Below, piece by piece: positions 23,867-32,030 of a DNA stretch of 32,070 nt; the first letter of the stretch is position 1, and each line of letters opens with the position of its first letter. The DNA comes from Rhodopirellula europaea 6C (GTDB taxonomy: Bacteria; Planctomycetota; Planctomycetia; Pirellulales; Pirellulaceae), in contig NZ_ANMO01000222.1 of the NCBI RefSeq assembly GCF_000338295.1, positions 1 through 32,070 of the forward strand, read 5' to 3'. Below the pieces are notes generated by a model. The model was not told the origin of the DNA, did not search any database, and was given only the letters and a program-made list of their open reading frames with translations. The position numbers were made by a program, and so were the translations under genes.

Positions 23867-25432
23867 ATGATTGAACCTTCTCGAAAAGCAGCTCTCGTCT
23901 ACCTCTTCACTGTGTTGATTTTCGCGATCGCGGCTTACCGTCCAGTGAACACGGCCGGTTCCGACAACCAACTCGGGAGCGATGAAAACTCGCGGTCTGC
24001 AGACACGAACGCTGTCCCCGCCAAGAATCAATCCTCGGAAGCCTTTCGCGATCCATCCGTCAATCCTGCCGCGAAGAAAAAACCACGCGTGCTAGTCACC
24101 AGTGATGGCGAGATCGATGACCAGTGTTCGCTGGTGCGATTCCTCTTGTACGCCAATGAATGGGACATCGAAGGGATCATCACATCGAGTTCCCAGTACC
24201 ACGCTCATGGACATCGATGGCCTGGCGACGATTGGGTCCAACCATACTTGACGGCCTACTCCAAGGTCTATCAAAACCTTGTCCAGCATGACCCGGAGTA
24301 TCCAACCATTGAATTCCTTCAGTCACGCACGCTGCTCGGGAACGTTCGAACGGAAGGTGAGATGGATGAAATCACCCCCGGATCGCAACACATCGTCAAG
24401 GTCTTGTTGGATGAAACCGACGACCGACCAATTTGGATTCAAGCCTGGGGTGGCACAAACACCATCGCTCGCGCCCTGCAGACAATCGAGTCGGAGCATC
24501 CGGACCAAGTTGAATCCGTGGCAAACAAGATGCGGTTCTTTTTCATCTGGGAACAGGACTCCACTTACCAGTCCTACATTCGACCACGCTGGGGCAAGCA
24601 TAACATTCCAACGATCATCTCCGATCAGTTCATTGCGATCTTCTACCACTGGAAGAAATACCTCCCCGCTGAGCAGCAATCCTTCCTTGCCGGGTCGTGG
24701 ATGCGTCCCAACATCTTGGAAGACCACGGCCCTTTGTGCGCACTGTACCCAGCCCACAAGGGAGACGACAAAGGTTTTGACGCAGGTGATTTTCGATCCG
24801 AAGGTGATTCGCCCGCCTTCCTGCATACGATTCCGGTTGGACTGCGGAGCATGGAATCACCGGGCTGGGGCGGTTGGGGCGGCCGGTACGTCAAAGTCCG
24901 CGAGAACACTTGGTTGGATCCAGTCGCGGACTCGACTTACAGCTATCCCGATGGCCGTTGGTACGGAGACTCCGCCTGGGGACGTTCGCGGCTTCGCGAA
25001 AACAGGCCAAACGATGCGGAGCTGACGCTGTACGTCAAACCCATTTGGCGATGGATGGAAGCGATGCAAAATGACTTCGCCGCCCGAGCAGATTGGTGCA
25101 TCAAGTCATTCGCCGAGGCCAATCATCCACCCATTGTAAAGCTTGCAACGCCACTCGACTTGCAGGTTCAAGCCGGCAAGGAAGTGAGTTTGAGTGCACA
25201 TGGATCGAGTGATCCCGACGGAGATCAACTGAGCTACCGTTGGTGGCACTACCAAGAAGCGGGCACTTTCCCACACACCATCCAGATCCGTGATGCCGCC
25301 CAACAAGACGCCTCGTTCAGCGTGCCCAAGTCGGCTCGGCAAGGCGAAACCATTCATCTGATCTGTGAAGTCACCGACAATGGGACGCCCGCATTGACTC
25401 GCTACCAACGCGTCCTCATCCAAGTCAAATGA
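23867..25432 (+). CDS. secreted DUF1593 nucleoside-hydrolase-like protein
   Basis: A 521-residue protein. A membrane or signal segment ALVYLFTVLIFAIAAY lies at residues about 8-24, followed by a low-complexity linker. The DUF1593 domain starts at RVLVTSDGEIDDQCSLVRFLLYANEWDIEGII; Asp80, Glu82, Asp84 and Asp85 echo the calcium-binding DxDxxxDD site of inosine-uridine nucleoside hydrolases. A C-terminal all-beta domain from about residue 425 (VSLSAHGSSDPDGDQLSYRWW) looks PKD-like. DUF1593 proteins are often found with polysaccharide-degrading genes, and some are annotated as cellulose-binding, but their reaction is unproven. ATG 23867 is preferred over a TTG at 23849. First gene of the operon; the next frame can start with an ATGA overlap. 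Confidence 0.82.
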   Translation: MIEPSRKAALVYLFTVLIFAIAAYRPVNTAGSDNQLGSDENSRSADTNAVPAKNQSSEAFRDPSVNPAAKKKPRVLVTSDGEIDDQCSLVRFLLYANEWDIEGIITSSSQYHAHGHRWPGDDWVQPYLTAYSKVYQNLVQHDPEYPTIEFLQSRTLLGNVRTEGEMDEITPGSQHIVKVLLDETDDRPIWIQAWGGTNTIARALQTIESEHPDQVESVANKMRFFFIWEQDSTYQSYIRPRWGKHNIPTIISDQFIAIFYHWKKYLPAEQQSFLAGSWMRPNILEDHGPLCALYPAHKGDDKGFDAGDFRSEGDSPAFLHTIPVGLRSMESPGWGGWGGRYVKVRENTWLDPVADSTYSYPDGRWYGDSAWGRSRLRENRPNDAELTLYVKPIWRWMEAMQNDFAARADWCIKSFAEANHPPIVKLATPLDLQVQAGKEVSLSAHGSSDPDGDQLSYRWWHYQEAGTFPHTIQIRDAAQQDASFSVPKSARQGETIHLICEVTDNGTPALTRYQRVLIQVK

Positions 25433-25521
25433 CGAAGCCTCTGTTTACTCGTCGCGAAAAACGACAGAGACCTTTTCTATCGAAAACTGCCACCTCCCCA
25501 CACTTCACCAAGTCCCCATCC

Positions 25522-26889
25522 ATGACTCGTCCTTTCCTCAATGTGATCGCCATCGTTGGCGTCCTGTTCATCACCGCGGATGTTTCCGCGCAGAAGCCTT
25601 TGGCCTTTCCGACCGCAGAAGGATACGGAAAGTACACGACGGGCGGTCGCGGCGGCCAAGTGTTCGAAGTGACCAACCTCAACGATTCCGGTGAGGGCAG
25701 CCTGCGGGCCGCGGTGGAGGCGAAAGGCCCGCGAACAGTTGTTTTTCGAGTGTCCGGAACCATCAAGCTGAACAGCGACCTGCGAATCAAAAACCCGAAC
25801 ATCACCATCGCTGGCCAAACCGCCCCCGGAGACGGAATCTGCCTCCGAGGTTACCCGCTGATGATCAGTGCTGACGAAGTGATCATCCGATACATCCGAG
25901 TCCGATTCGGCGATGAATCGGGAAAAGACGCCGACGCGATCTCGGCCAGGTACGTCAAGAACTTGATCCTCGATCATGTGTCGGCTAGTTGGAGCGTTGA
26001 CGAAACGATGTCCATCTACCACTGCGAAAACGTCACGGTTCAGTGGTGCATGATCACAGAGAGTTTGTTCGACTCCAATCATTCCAAGAGCAACCACGGT
26101 TTCGGCGGCATTTGGGGATCCAATCACAGCACCTACCACCACAACCTGATCGCACATCATTCCAGTCGCGACCCTCGGTTCGCATCCGGATGCGGCAACA
26201 CGGATTACCGCAATAACGTGGTGTACAACTGGGGCTATCGCAGTTGCTATGGAGGCGAAAAGAGACAGAACGACAAGTTCAATTTCACCAACATCAACAT
26301 GGTCGCCAACTACTACAAACCCGGCCCGGCGACGGATCCAGCCAGGGCAGCAGAACTGGCCGAACCGTCGTCTCGAGGCCCCGACGACAAAGGTCATTGG
26401 TATGTCGCCGACAATGTGATCGAGGGCAGTCCTTCCGTCTCAGCAAACAACTGGAGTGGCGTTCGCGGATCCAACTACATCCAGCTCGATGAACCCTGGG
26501 ACGCAATGCCGATCCACCAACAAACGGCTCAAGAAGCGTACGAATCTGTTCTGCAGCATGCGGGAGCCTCTTTACCGAAACGAGATCCGATCGATTCACG
26601 CATCCTCCAAGAAGTCCGTGAAGGCACCGCGACTTACGAGGGTGTCTATAAAACGAAGAAACGTGTCGGCAGCAACTCTGAAATCACTGGCATCATCGAT
26701 TCGCAGGAAGACGTTGGTGGTTGGCCAGAACTAGAAAACGCGTCCACGGCTCCGGACACGGACCACGACGGTATCCCCGACGCCTGGGAAACCGCGCATG
26801 GAATGGACCCGAATGACACCAACGACGGCAACCAAATGAACGCCGACGGCTACACCATGTTGGAACAGTACATCAACAGCATTCAATAG
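25522..26889 (+). CDS. secreted pectate lyase-like protein with calcium-repeat tail
   Basis: A 455-residue protein with signal peptide FLNVIAIVGVLFITADVSAQ. The parallel beta-helix begins with FPTAEGYGKYTTGGRGG and VFEVTNLNDSGEGSLRAAVE, typical of bacterial PL1-related pectate lyases, then FRVSGTIKL, NITIAGQTAPGDGICLRG and ILDHVSASWSVDETMS. Near the C-terminus (from residue 412) DTDHDGIPDAWETAHGMDP is a thrombospondin-type-3 or EF-hand-like calcium repeat, often used for attachment or stabilisation. The lyase would cleave polygalacturonate by beta-elimination outside the cell. ATG 25522 fits the signal peptide; the frame also has ATG 25429 overlapping the previous stop (ATGA), which would add 31 residues. 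Confidence 0.88.
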   Translation: MTRPFLNVIAIVGVLFITADVSAQKPLAFPTAEGYGKYTTGGRGGQVFEVTNLNDSGEGSLRAAVEAKGPRTVVFRVSGTIKLNSDLRIKNPNITIAGQTAPGDGICLRGYPLMISADEVIIRYIRVRFGDESGKDADAISARYVKNLILDHVSASWSVDETMSIYHCENVTVQWCMITESLFDSNHSKSNHGFGGIWGSNHSTYHHNLIAHHSSRDPRFASGCGNTDYRNNVVYNWGYRSCYGGEKRQNDKFNFTNINMVANYYKPGPATDPARAAELAEPSSRGPDDKGHWYVADNVIEGSPSVSANNWSGVRGSNYIQLDEPWDAMPIHQQTAQEAYESVLQHAGASLPKRDPIDSRILQEVREGTATYEGVYKTKKRVGSNSEITGIIDSQEDVGGWPELENASTAPDTDHDGIPDAWETAHGMDPNDTNDGNQMNADGYTMLEQYINSIQ

Positions 26890-26961
26890 GCGTTTTTAAC
26901 AGCAACGCTCTTGACGCATTCGTTTTACCTCGCAACCACCGTTGAATACGGACCACGCTTC

Positions 26962-28977
26962 ATGCGAATTGCTTGCAAAATTCTTTCAATCCATGTTGGC
27001 TTCTGGCTGCTTGCTTGCAATGCCACTGCTCAGCCGATCGCATCTCCCCCTTTCCGCTCCGTTGAACCGATCGCGATTGGAGAGGTGAACTGGACTGACG
27101 GTTTTTGGGCTCAACGTCTGGAAAGCTGTCGTCGCAAGACCATCCCAGCGATGTGGGAAATCATGCGGGGAACGCAGTACAAGCCCTACCTGGAACATTT
27201 CCGCATCGCCGCGGGACTGTCGGAAGGCAGGTACCGCGGCGCGTCGTTCAATGACGGTGACTTCTACAAATGGATCGAAGCAGTTTGCCTGCTGCAAGCC
27301 GTCGACAAGGACCATGTCTGGGATCAACGACTTGATGAAATCATCACGATCATAGAAAAGGCACAGCGAAGCGACGGTTACCTCCACACGCCCGTCCTGA
27401 TCGCAAACCGAAATGGTGATGACAGTGTTCAACCGTTTGGTGATCGCTTCAATTTTGAGATGTACAACATGGGGCATCTGATGACGGCGGCATGCGTCCA
27501 TCATCAGGTGACGGGCAAAAATAGCTTGCTTCGCATCGCCCAGCGAGCCGCTGACTTTCTCGACGATGCGTACCGCAACCCAACGCCTGAACAAGCCGGG
27601 CACGCGATCTGCCCGTCACACTACATGGGACTGTTGGATCTGTATCGCACCACTGGCGAGTCTCGTTACCTGGATCTCGCAAAACGATTGGTCGAGATGC
27701 GTGACCTGACAATGGACGGAGGTGACGACAATCAAGATCGCATCCCGTTCACCCAACAAACCGAGGCGGTCGGCCATGCCGTACGAGCCACCTACCTCTA
27801 CGCGGGAATTGCTGACCTTTATGCGGAAACCGGCGACAAAGCCTTGTGGTCATCGCTGGAGACCATCTGGCGAAACGTCGTTGACAAGAAAATGTACATC
27901 ACGGGCGGTTGTGGTGCCTTGCATGACGGTGCCTCTCCCGATGGTTCCAAAAACCAGCGCGAAATCACTCGCGTCCATCAAGCCTTCGGCCGCAACTACC
28001 AACTCCCCAATGCGACGGCCCACAACGAAACCTGTGCGAACATCGGCAACGTGCTTTGGAACTGGCGGATGTTTCTCGCCAGTGGCGAAGCAAAACACAT
28101 CGATACGCTGGAACTGGCACTTTACAACTCTGTTCTGTCAGGAGTTGATCTCAACGGAACGAACTTCTTTTACATTAACCCGCTTCGACAATCTGACATG
28201 GCACCGGTGGCACTGCGATGGGCCGGCGGACGAAAACCGTTTGTCACATCGTTCTGTTGCCCACCCAACCTAGCGAGGACAATTGCTGGTGTTGGCCAAT
28301 ACGCCTATGGCAAATCCAACGACACGGTCTGGGTCAACTTGTACGGAAGCAACACGCTGGACACAAAACTGATTGACAGTGGCCACGTTCGCATCGAACA
28401 AACCACCGGCTACCCGTGGGACGGACGCATTGAAATCACCATCGCAGAATGCCAGAACCAACCGATGTGTTTGAAGCTGCGAATCCCCGGTTGGACCACG
28501 ACGGCCACTGTGAACATTGATGGTGTTCCAACCGACGCCAAAATTGAACCGGGCAGCTACGTTTCATTGAAACGAGTCTGGAGTCCGGGCACAGTCATCG
28601 AACCGGACTTTGCAATGCCCGCACGTCTCATCGAATCGCATCCTCTCGTGGAAGAAACCCGCAATCACGTGGCAATCAAACGCGGCCCCGTCGTTTACTG
28701 CTTGGAATCTGTCGACCTTCCCAACAACACCTCGCTAGCAGCGATTCGAGTCCCGGAAGACGTGAGCCTGAACCCGCGTTTCGATCCTGAACTTCTCGAC
28801 GGGGTCACCGTCTTGGACGGCGTCTTGAACCGAAGAGAAGACGATGAATGGGGAGACCACCTGTACCGTGAATTCAATTCGGCGACGACTGTCCCTGTAA
28901 CGCTGCAGCTCATTCCCTATTTCGCTTGGGCCAACCGTGGCAATTCTGAAATGTCGGTTTGGTTGCCTCTCGATTGA
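26962..28977 (+). CDS. secreted GH127-like (DUF1680) beta-L-arabinofuranosidase
   Basis: A 671-residue protein with an N-terminal export signal (HVGFWLLACNATAQP). The all-helical barrel typical of GH127 is present, with FNDGDFYKWIEAVCLL early on. The zinc site can be read directly: Glu356 and Cys358 in NETCANI, and Cys432-Cys433 in FCCPPN; Cys432 corresponds to the nucleophile Cys417 of HypBA1. The acid/base Glu322 of HypBA1 lies 16 residues before the first zinc Glu; here that position is Gln340 (HQAFG). The rest of the family pattern is preserved (YQLPN, GNVLWNWRM). ATG 26962 is chosen over a TTG at 26911. GH127 enzymes release beta-L-arabinofuranose, including from hydroxyproline-linked arabinans. 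The Gln needs explaining: altered substrate, other proton donor, or different alignment. Confidence 0.86.
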   Translation: MRIACKILSIHVGFWLLACNATAQPIASPPFRSVEPIAIGEVNWTDGFWAQRLESCRRKTIPAMWEIMRGTQYKPYLEHFRIAAGLSEGRYRGASFNDGDFYKWIEAVCLLQAVDKDHVWDQRLDEIITIIEKAQRSDGYLHTPVLIANRNGDDSVQPFGDRFNFEMYNMGHLMTAACVHHQVTGKNSLLRIAQRAADFLDDAYRNPTPEQAGHAICPSHYMGLLDLYRTTGESRYLDLAKRLVEMRDLTMDGGDDNQDRIPFTQQTEAVGHAVRATYLYAGIADLYAETGDKALWSSLETIWRNVVDKKMYITGGCGALHDGASPDGSKNQREITRVHQAFGRNYQLPNATAHNETCANIGNVLWNWRMFLASGEAKHIDTLELALYNSVLSGVDLNGTNFFYINPLRQSDMAPVALRWAGGRKPFVTSFCCPPNLARTIAGVGQYAYGKSNDTVWVNLYGSNTLDTKLIDSGHVRIEQTTGYPWDGRIEITIAECQNQPMCLKLRIPGWTTTATVNIDGVPTDAKIEPGSYVSLKRVWSPGTVIEPDFAMPARLIESHPLVEETRNHVAIKRGPVVYCLESVDLPNNTSLAAIRVPEDVSLNPRFDPELLDGVTVLDGVLNRREDDEWGDHLYREFNSATTVPVTLQLIPYFAWANRGNSEMSVWLPLD

Positions 28978-29009
28978 ACCTGCCCACAACCATCAACTTC
29001 CACCGCTTT

Positions 29010-30023
29010 ATGGCGAACCTCAGCATGAACAACCATCCGTCCATTCCACTACTTGCCGAACTTCTGTCGCTCGTCTTCGCCGGCCTCGTCTGCACGCCCC
29101 TTGCTTCAGCCGAGGAAAACAACGCTCCCATCGGATGGGCCTCGGTCAGTGGTCGCGGAGTCGAAACGACAACTGGAGGGACAAATGGTGATGTCGTGAC
29201 AGCCCGCACCGCGAAGGAATTGGCCGAGTATGCGTCTCACACCGAACCACTCACCATTTTGATCGAAGGAACGATCACCGGAGATGGCGAAGTGAAAATC
29301 GCGTCCGACAAAACGCTTCTCGGTTTGGGCGAATCCACATCACTCAAGAACATCGAGCTGAATATGAGTGGTGTATCGAACGTTATCATTCGTAACCTCC
29401 ACATTTCGCATGCCCGAGACGCGATCGCATTGCGTCGAACCCATCATGTATGGGTCGACCACTGCGACCTGTCGGAATGCGGCGATGGCTTGCTCGACAT
29501 CACCCACCAGTCCGACTTTGTGACCGTTTCCTGGACACGTTTTTCAAAGCATCACAAAACAATGTTGATCAACAGCGGCACCAGCCAACCTGAAGATTCA
29601 GGTTACCTCAACACGACCATCCATCATTGCTGGTTCGATGGTTCCGACACTCGCAATCCGCGTGTGGGCTACGGGAAAGTTCACGTGTTCAATTGTTTGT
29701 ACTCCCGCAACGACTACGGGATCGGATTGCATTCACAGTGCTTGGTACTCGCCGAACGCAACCACTTTGATCAAGTGAAAAACCCGATCAAGCAAATGTA
29801 TCGGCCGGATCCAACAGACATCCATCATGGTTTCTGTGAATCGGTGGAGAATGTTTTCCAGGATTGTCGAGGCACGCAGGATGACGAAGGAAAGAGTTTT
29901 TCCGCGAAGGAATTCTATGAATATGATTCCGCCATGGATGAAGTTGATCATGTTCCGGAGATTGTGAGAATGAACGTGGGGCCCAAAAAACACATCGGCA
30001 AAGCCGCGGCACAAGGGCAATGA
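29010..30023 (+). CDS. secreted pectate lyase (PL1 family)
   Basis: A 337-residue protein with signal segment LLAELLSLVFAGLVCTPLASA. The mature part opens with GWASVSGRGVETTTGG and has the PL1 core: ILIEGTITG, SDKTLLGLG, NVIIRNLHI, DAIALRRTHHVWVDHCDLS, then DFVTVSWTRFSKHHKTMLIN and the catalytic-arginine region DTRNPRVGYGKVHVFNCLY. The WVDHCDLSEC...DGLLDI acidic cluster is the calcium site. It is about a quarter shorter than the other lyase at 25522, has no calcium-repeat tail, and belongs to a different branch, so the two are not recent duplicates. ATG 29010 lies 32 bases after the GH127 stop; ATG 29025 is an alternative. Last gene of the operon. Confidence 0.9.
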   Translation: MANLSMNNHPSIPLLAELLSLVFAGLVCTPLASAEENNAPIGWASVSGRGVETTTGGTNGDVVTARTAKELAEYASHTEPLTILIEGTITGDGEVKIASDKTLLGLGESTSLKNIELNMSGVSNVIIRNLHISHARDAIALRRTHHVWVDHCDLSECGDGLLDITHQSDFVTVSWTRFSKHHKTMLINSGTSQPEDSGYLNTTIHHCWFDGSDTRNPRVGYGKVHVFNCLYSRNDYGIGLHSQCLVLAERNHFDQVKNPIKQMYRPDPTDIHHGFCESVENVFQDCRGTQDDEGKSFSAKEFYEYDSAMDEVDHVPEIVRMNVGPKKHIGKAAAQGQ

Positions 30024-30118
30024 GTCGCTGAAGGTGAATTCTTTGGGGAGGACCAGGGGACGCAGGCTCGGGTGAACGCGGACTCGTAGGACGAGGACCT
30101 AGCAACCCCGGAATGGGA

Positions 30119-30124
30119 TACAAT
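30119..30124 (+). promoter_or_regulatory. possible -10 box TACAAT
   Basis: TACAAT lies 52 bases before the HPS-like start codon, preceded by GGGA. No good -35 is seen at 16-18 bases upstream. The gene's start is supported by GAGG at 30166-30169, 7 bases before ATG 30177. Confidence 0.25.
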
Positions 30125-30176
30125 TCGGGCCTCCCGCCTGAACCCCACCATCCCTCCCACCTTACGAGGCCGCGAC

Positions 30177-30869
30177 ATGCGTCCGATCGTTCAGATTTCG
30201 TTGGACCTAACCAACATTGATGAAGCCCTGGAAACCGCCGAGCTTGCCATGCGCGCCGGCGTGGATTGGTTGGAAGCCGGCACACCGCTGATTCTCGCGG
30301 AAGGCTTGCACGGCGTGCGTGAACTTCGCGCCGCGTTTCCCGAAACGCCGATCGTCGCCGACCTCAAAACGATGGACGGCGGGTACCTCGAAGCCGAGAT
30401 GATGGCCAACGCCGGCGCGACCCACGTCGTGGTGATGGCCCGGGCTCACGAAGAAACCATTCGCTGCGTCGTCAAAGCGGGTGCTGACTTTGGTTGCGAA
30501 GTCATGGGCGACAACATGGTCAGCGAAGACATGGTCGCCGGTGCCAAACGATTGGAAGACCTGGGCTGTGGCTTTGTCATCCACCACATCGGCTACGACG
30601 AACGCCGAGGCATCGCGGCTCGCGGCGATCGCATGCCAAGCCCGCTCGACCAATTGCGTGAAGTCGTGGAAGCGGTCGAGGTTCCCGTTCAAGCCGTTGG
30701 TGGTTTGTCGATTGAACAAGCCATCGAATGCCCCAAGTACGGCGCACCTTTGGTGGTTTTGGGAGCACCGCTGACGATCGATGCCGACGCGTTTCGCACC
30801 GCCGATGGTGATCTGGAATTCTCCCTGCGAATGATCTGCGATGCCGTGCATGCACAAGAAGTCGGCTAA
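30177..30869 (+). CDS. OMPDC-superfamily protein, hexulose-6-phosphate synthase-like
   Basis: A 230-residue cytoplasmic protein of the orotidine-5'-phosphate decarboxylase superfamily. The conserved DxKxxD motif is visible as ADLKTMDGG, with AGTPLILAEGL ahead of it and VGGLSIEQ as the phosphate-binding end. GTPLIxAEGL plus KTMD is closer to 3-hexulose-6-phosphate synthase than to 3-keto-L-gulonate-6-phosphate decarboxylase (UlaD), from memory. HPS condenses formaldehyde with ribulose 5-phosphate. Some members of the branch have other roles in pentose metabolism, and no hexuloisomerase gene is adjacent. ATG 30177 has an upstream GAGG. It is 154 bases after the pectinolytic operon and may have its own promoter. 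Confidence 0.78.
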   Translation: MRPIVQISLDLTNIDEALETAELAMRAGVDWLEAGTPLILAEGLHGVRELRAAFPETPIVADLKTMDGGYLEAEMMANAGATHVVVMARAHEETIRCVVKAGADFGCEVMGDNMVSEDMVAGAKRLEDLGCGFVIHHIGYDERRGIAARGDRMPSPLDQLREVVEAVEVPVQAVGGLSIEQAIECPKYGAPLVVLGAPLTIDADAFRTADGDLEFSLRMICDAVHAQEVG

Positions 30870-31001
30870 CAGCGACAACTAGCTCTCTGTCATAACCCGC
30901 AGCGCGAGCAAGGGATGGAGTTGCCCAGAACTCCTCGCGATTGCTCTCGTATTATCAGACGTTCCGAATCTTCTTCACTTCGTCAATCAACAGGCAACCC
31001 C

Positions 31002-32030
31002 ATGCAATCCGCCGCGGTGGTGAACTACGCTCCGGAACCGAATTCCGTCGAAATTCGCGAAATCGATCGTCCTGAGATCGGCTCACAAGATGTCCTGTTG
31101 GAAGTCTCCCACGTCGGCGTCTGCGGCAGCGATCTTCATCAATGGACCGCACATCATTCTTGGCCGGTGAACTACCCCGTGGTTCTGGGCCATGAATTTG
31201 GCGGACACGTCGTGGAAACGGGAAACGACGTGGAGGGCTGGAACGAGGGCGATCGCGTGGTCAGCGAAACGGCTGCGATCATCGATTCCAACAACCCCAT
31301 GACGCGGCGTGGCCTCTACAACTTGGACCCAACACGCAAAGGGTTTGGCTACGGAGTCAACGGTGCAATGACTCGCTATGTTCGCGTTCCCTCGCGAATT
31401 TTGCACAAGGTTCCCAAGTCGCTCGCGTTTGAACACGCTTGTCTGACCGAACCATGCTGCGTCGCTTACAACGCAGTCGTTCGCAACGCACGCATTGAAC
31501 CGGGCGATCGGGTCATCGTGATGGGCCCCGGCACGATCGGCATATTGTGCGCCGCCATGGCCCGACTTTGCGGTGCCGAGGTGGCTCTGGTTGGACTGGA
31601 ATCCGACCGACATCGATTGAACATCGCGGAAGAAAACTACGGCTGCCACGGCATCGTCGGTGATCCCACCAACTGGGCCAACGAGCGTGATGGGATGGGA
31701 TGCGACGGCGTGATCGATGCCGCCGGATCCAGCGTCACGCTGGAAATCGCCATGCAAGTTGTGCGACCGGCAGGATGGATCAGCAAAGTCGGTTGGGGAC
31801 CACAACCGCTCGACTACAACCTGGATCCACTGGTTCAAAAGAATGTGACCTTGCAAGGAAGCTTCAGCCACAACTGGCCGATTTGGGAACGCGTCTTAGC
31901 TTTGCTCACAAGCGGACAACTGAACGTCGCACCAATCATCGGAGGCATCTGGCCGATCGATCAGTGGCAGACCGCTTTTGAAAAAATGCACCGCGGCGAA
32001 GTCGTCAAATCGGTGCTCCAACCCATTTAA
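31002..32030 (+). CDS. zinc-type medium-chain alcohol dehydrogenase without structural-zinc cysteines
   Basis: A 342-residue MDR-family dehydrogenase. Catalytic zinc ligands are Cys41 (GVCGSD), His64-Glu65 (GHEFGG) and Glu150 (TEPCC). The NAD-binding motif is MGPGTIGILCAAMARLCGAE. The loop that normally carries four structural-zinc cysteines (residues about 91-109, IIDSNNPMTRRGLYNLD) has none, though the following TRKGFGYG is as in relatives that have it. It is similar in type to threonine or sorbitol dehydrogenases; substrate unknown. ATG 31002 is chosen because upstream frame to 30915 shows no conserved residues. Together with the HPS-like gene 132 bases upstream it could process a sugar or alditol. 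Confidence 0.85.
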   Translation: MQSAAVVNYAPEPNSVEIREIDRPEIGSQDVLLEVSHVGVCGSDLHQWTAHHSWPVNYPVVLGHEFGGHVVETGNDVEGWNEGDRVVSETAAIIDSNNPMTRRGLYNLDPTRKGFGYGVNGAMTRYVRVPSRILHKVPKSLAFEHACLTEPCCVAYNAVVRNARIEPGDRVIVMGPGTIGILCAAMARLCGAEVALVGLESDRHRLNIAEENYGCHGIVGDPTNWANERDGMGCDGVIDAAGSSVTLEIAMQVVRPAGWISKVGWGPQPLDYNLDPLVQKNVTLQGSFSHNWPIWERVLALLTSGQLNVAPIIGGIWPIDQWQTAFEKMHRGEVVKSVLQPI

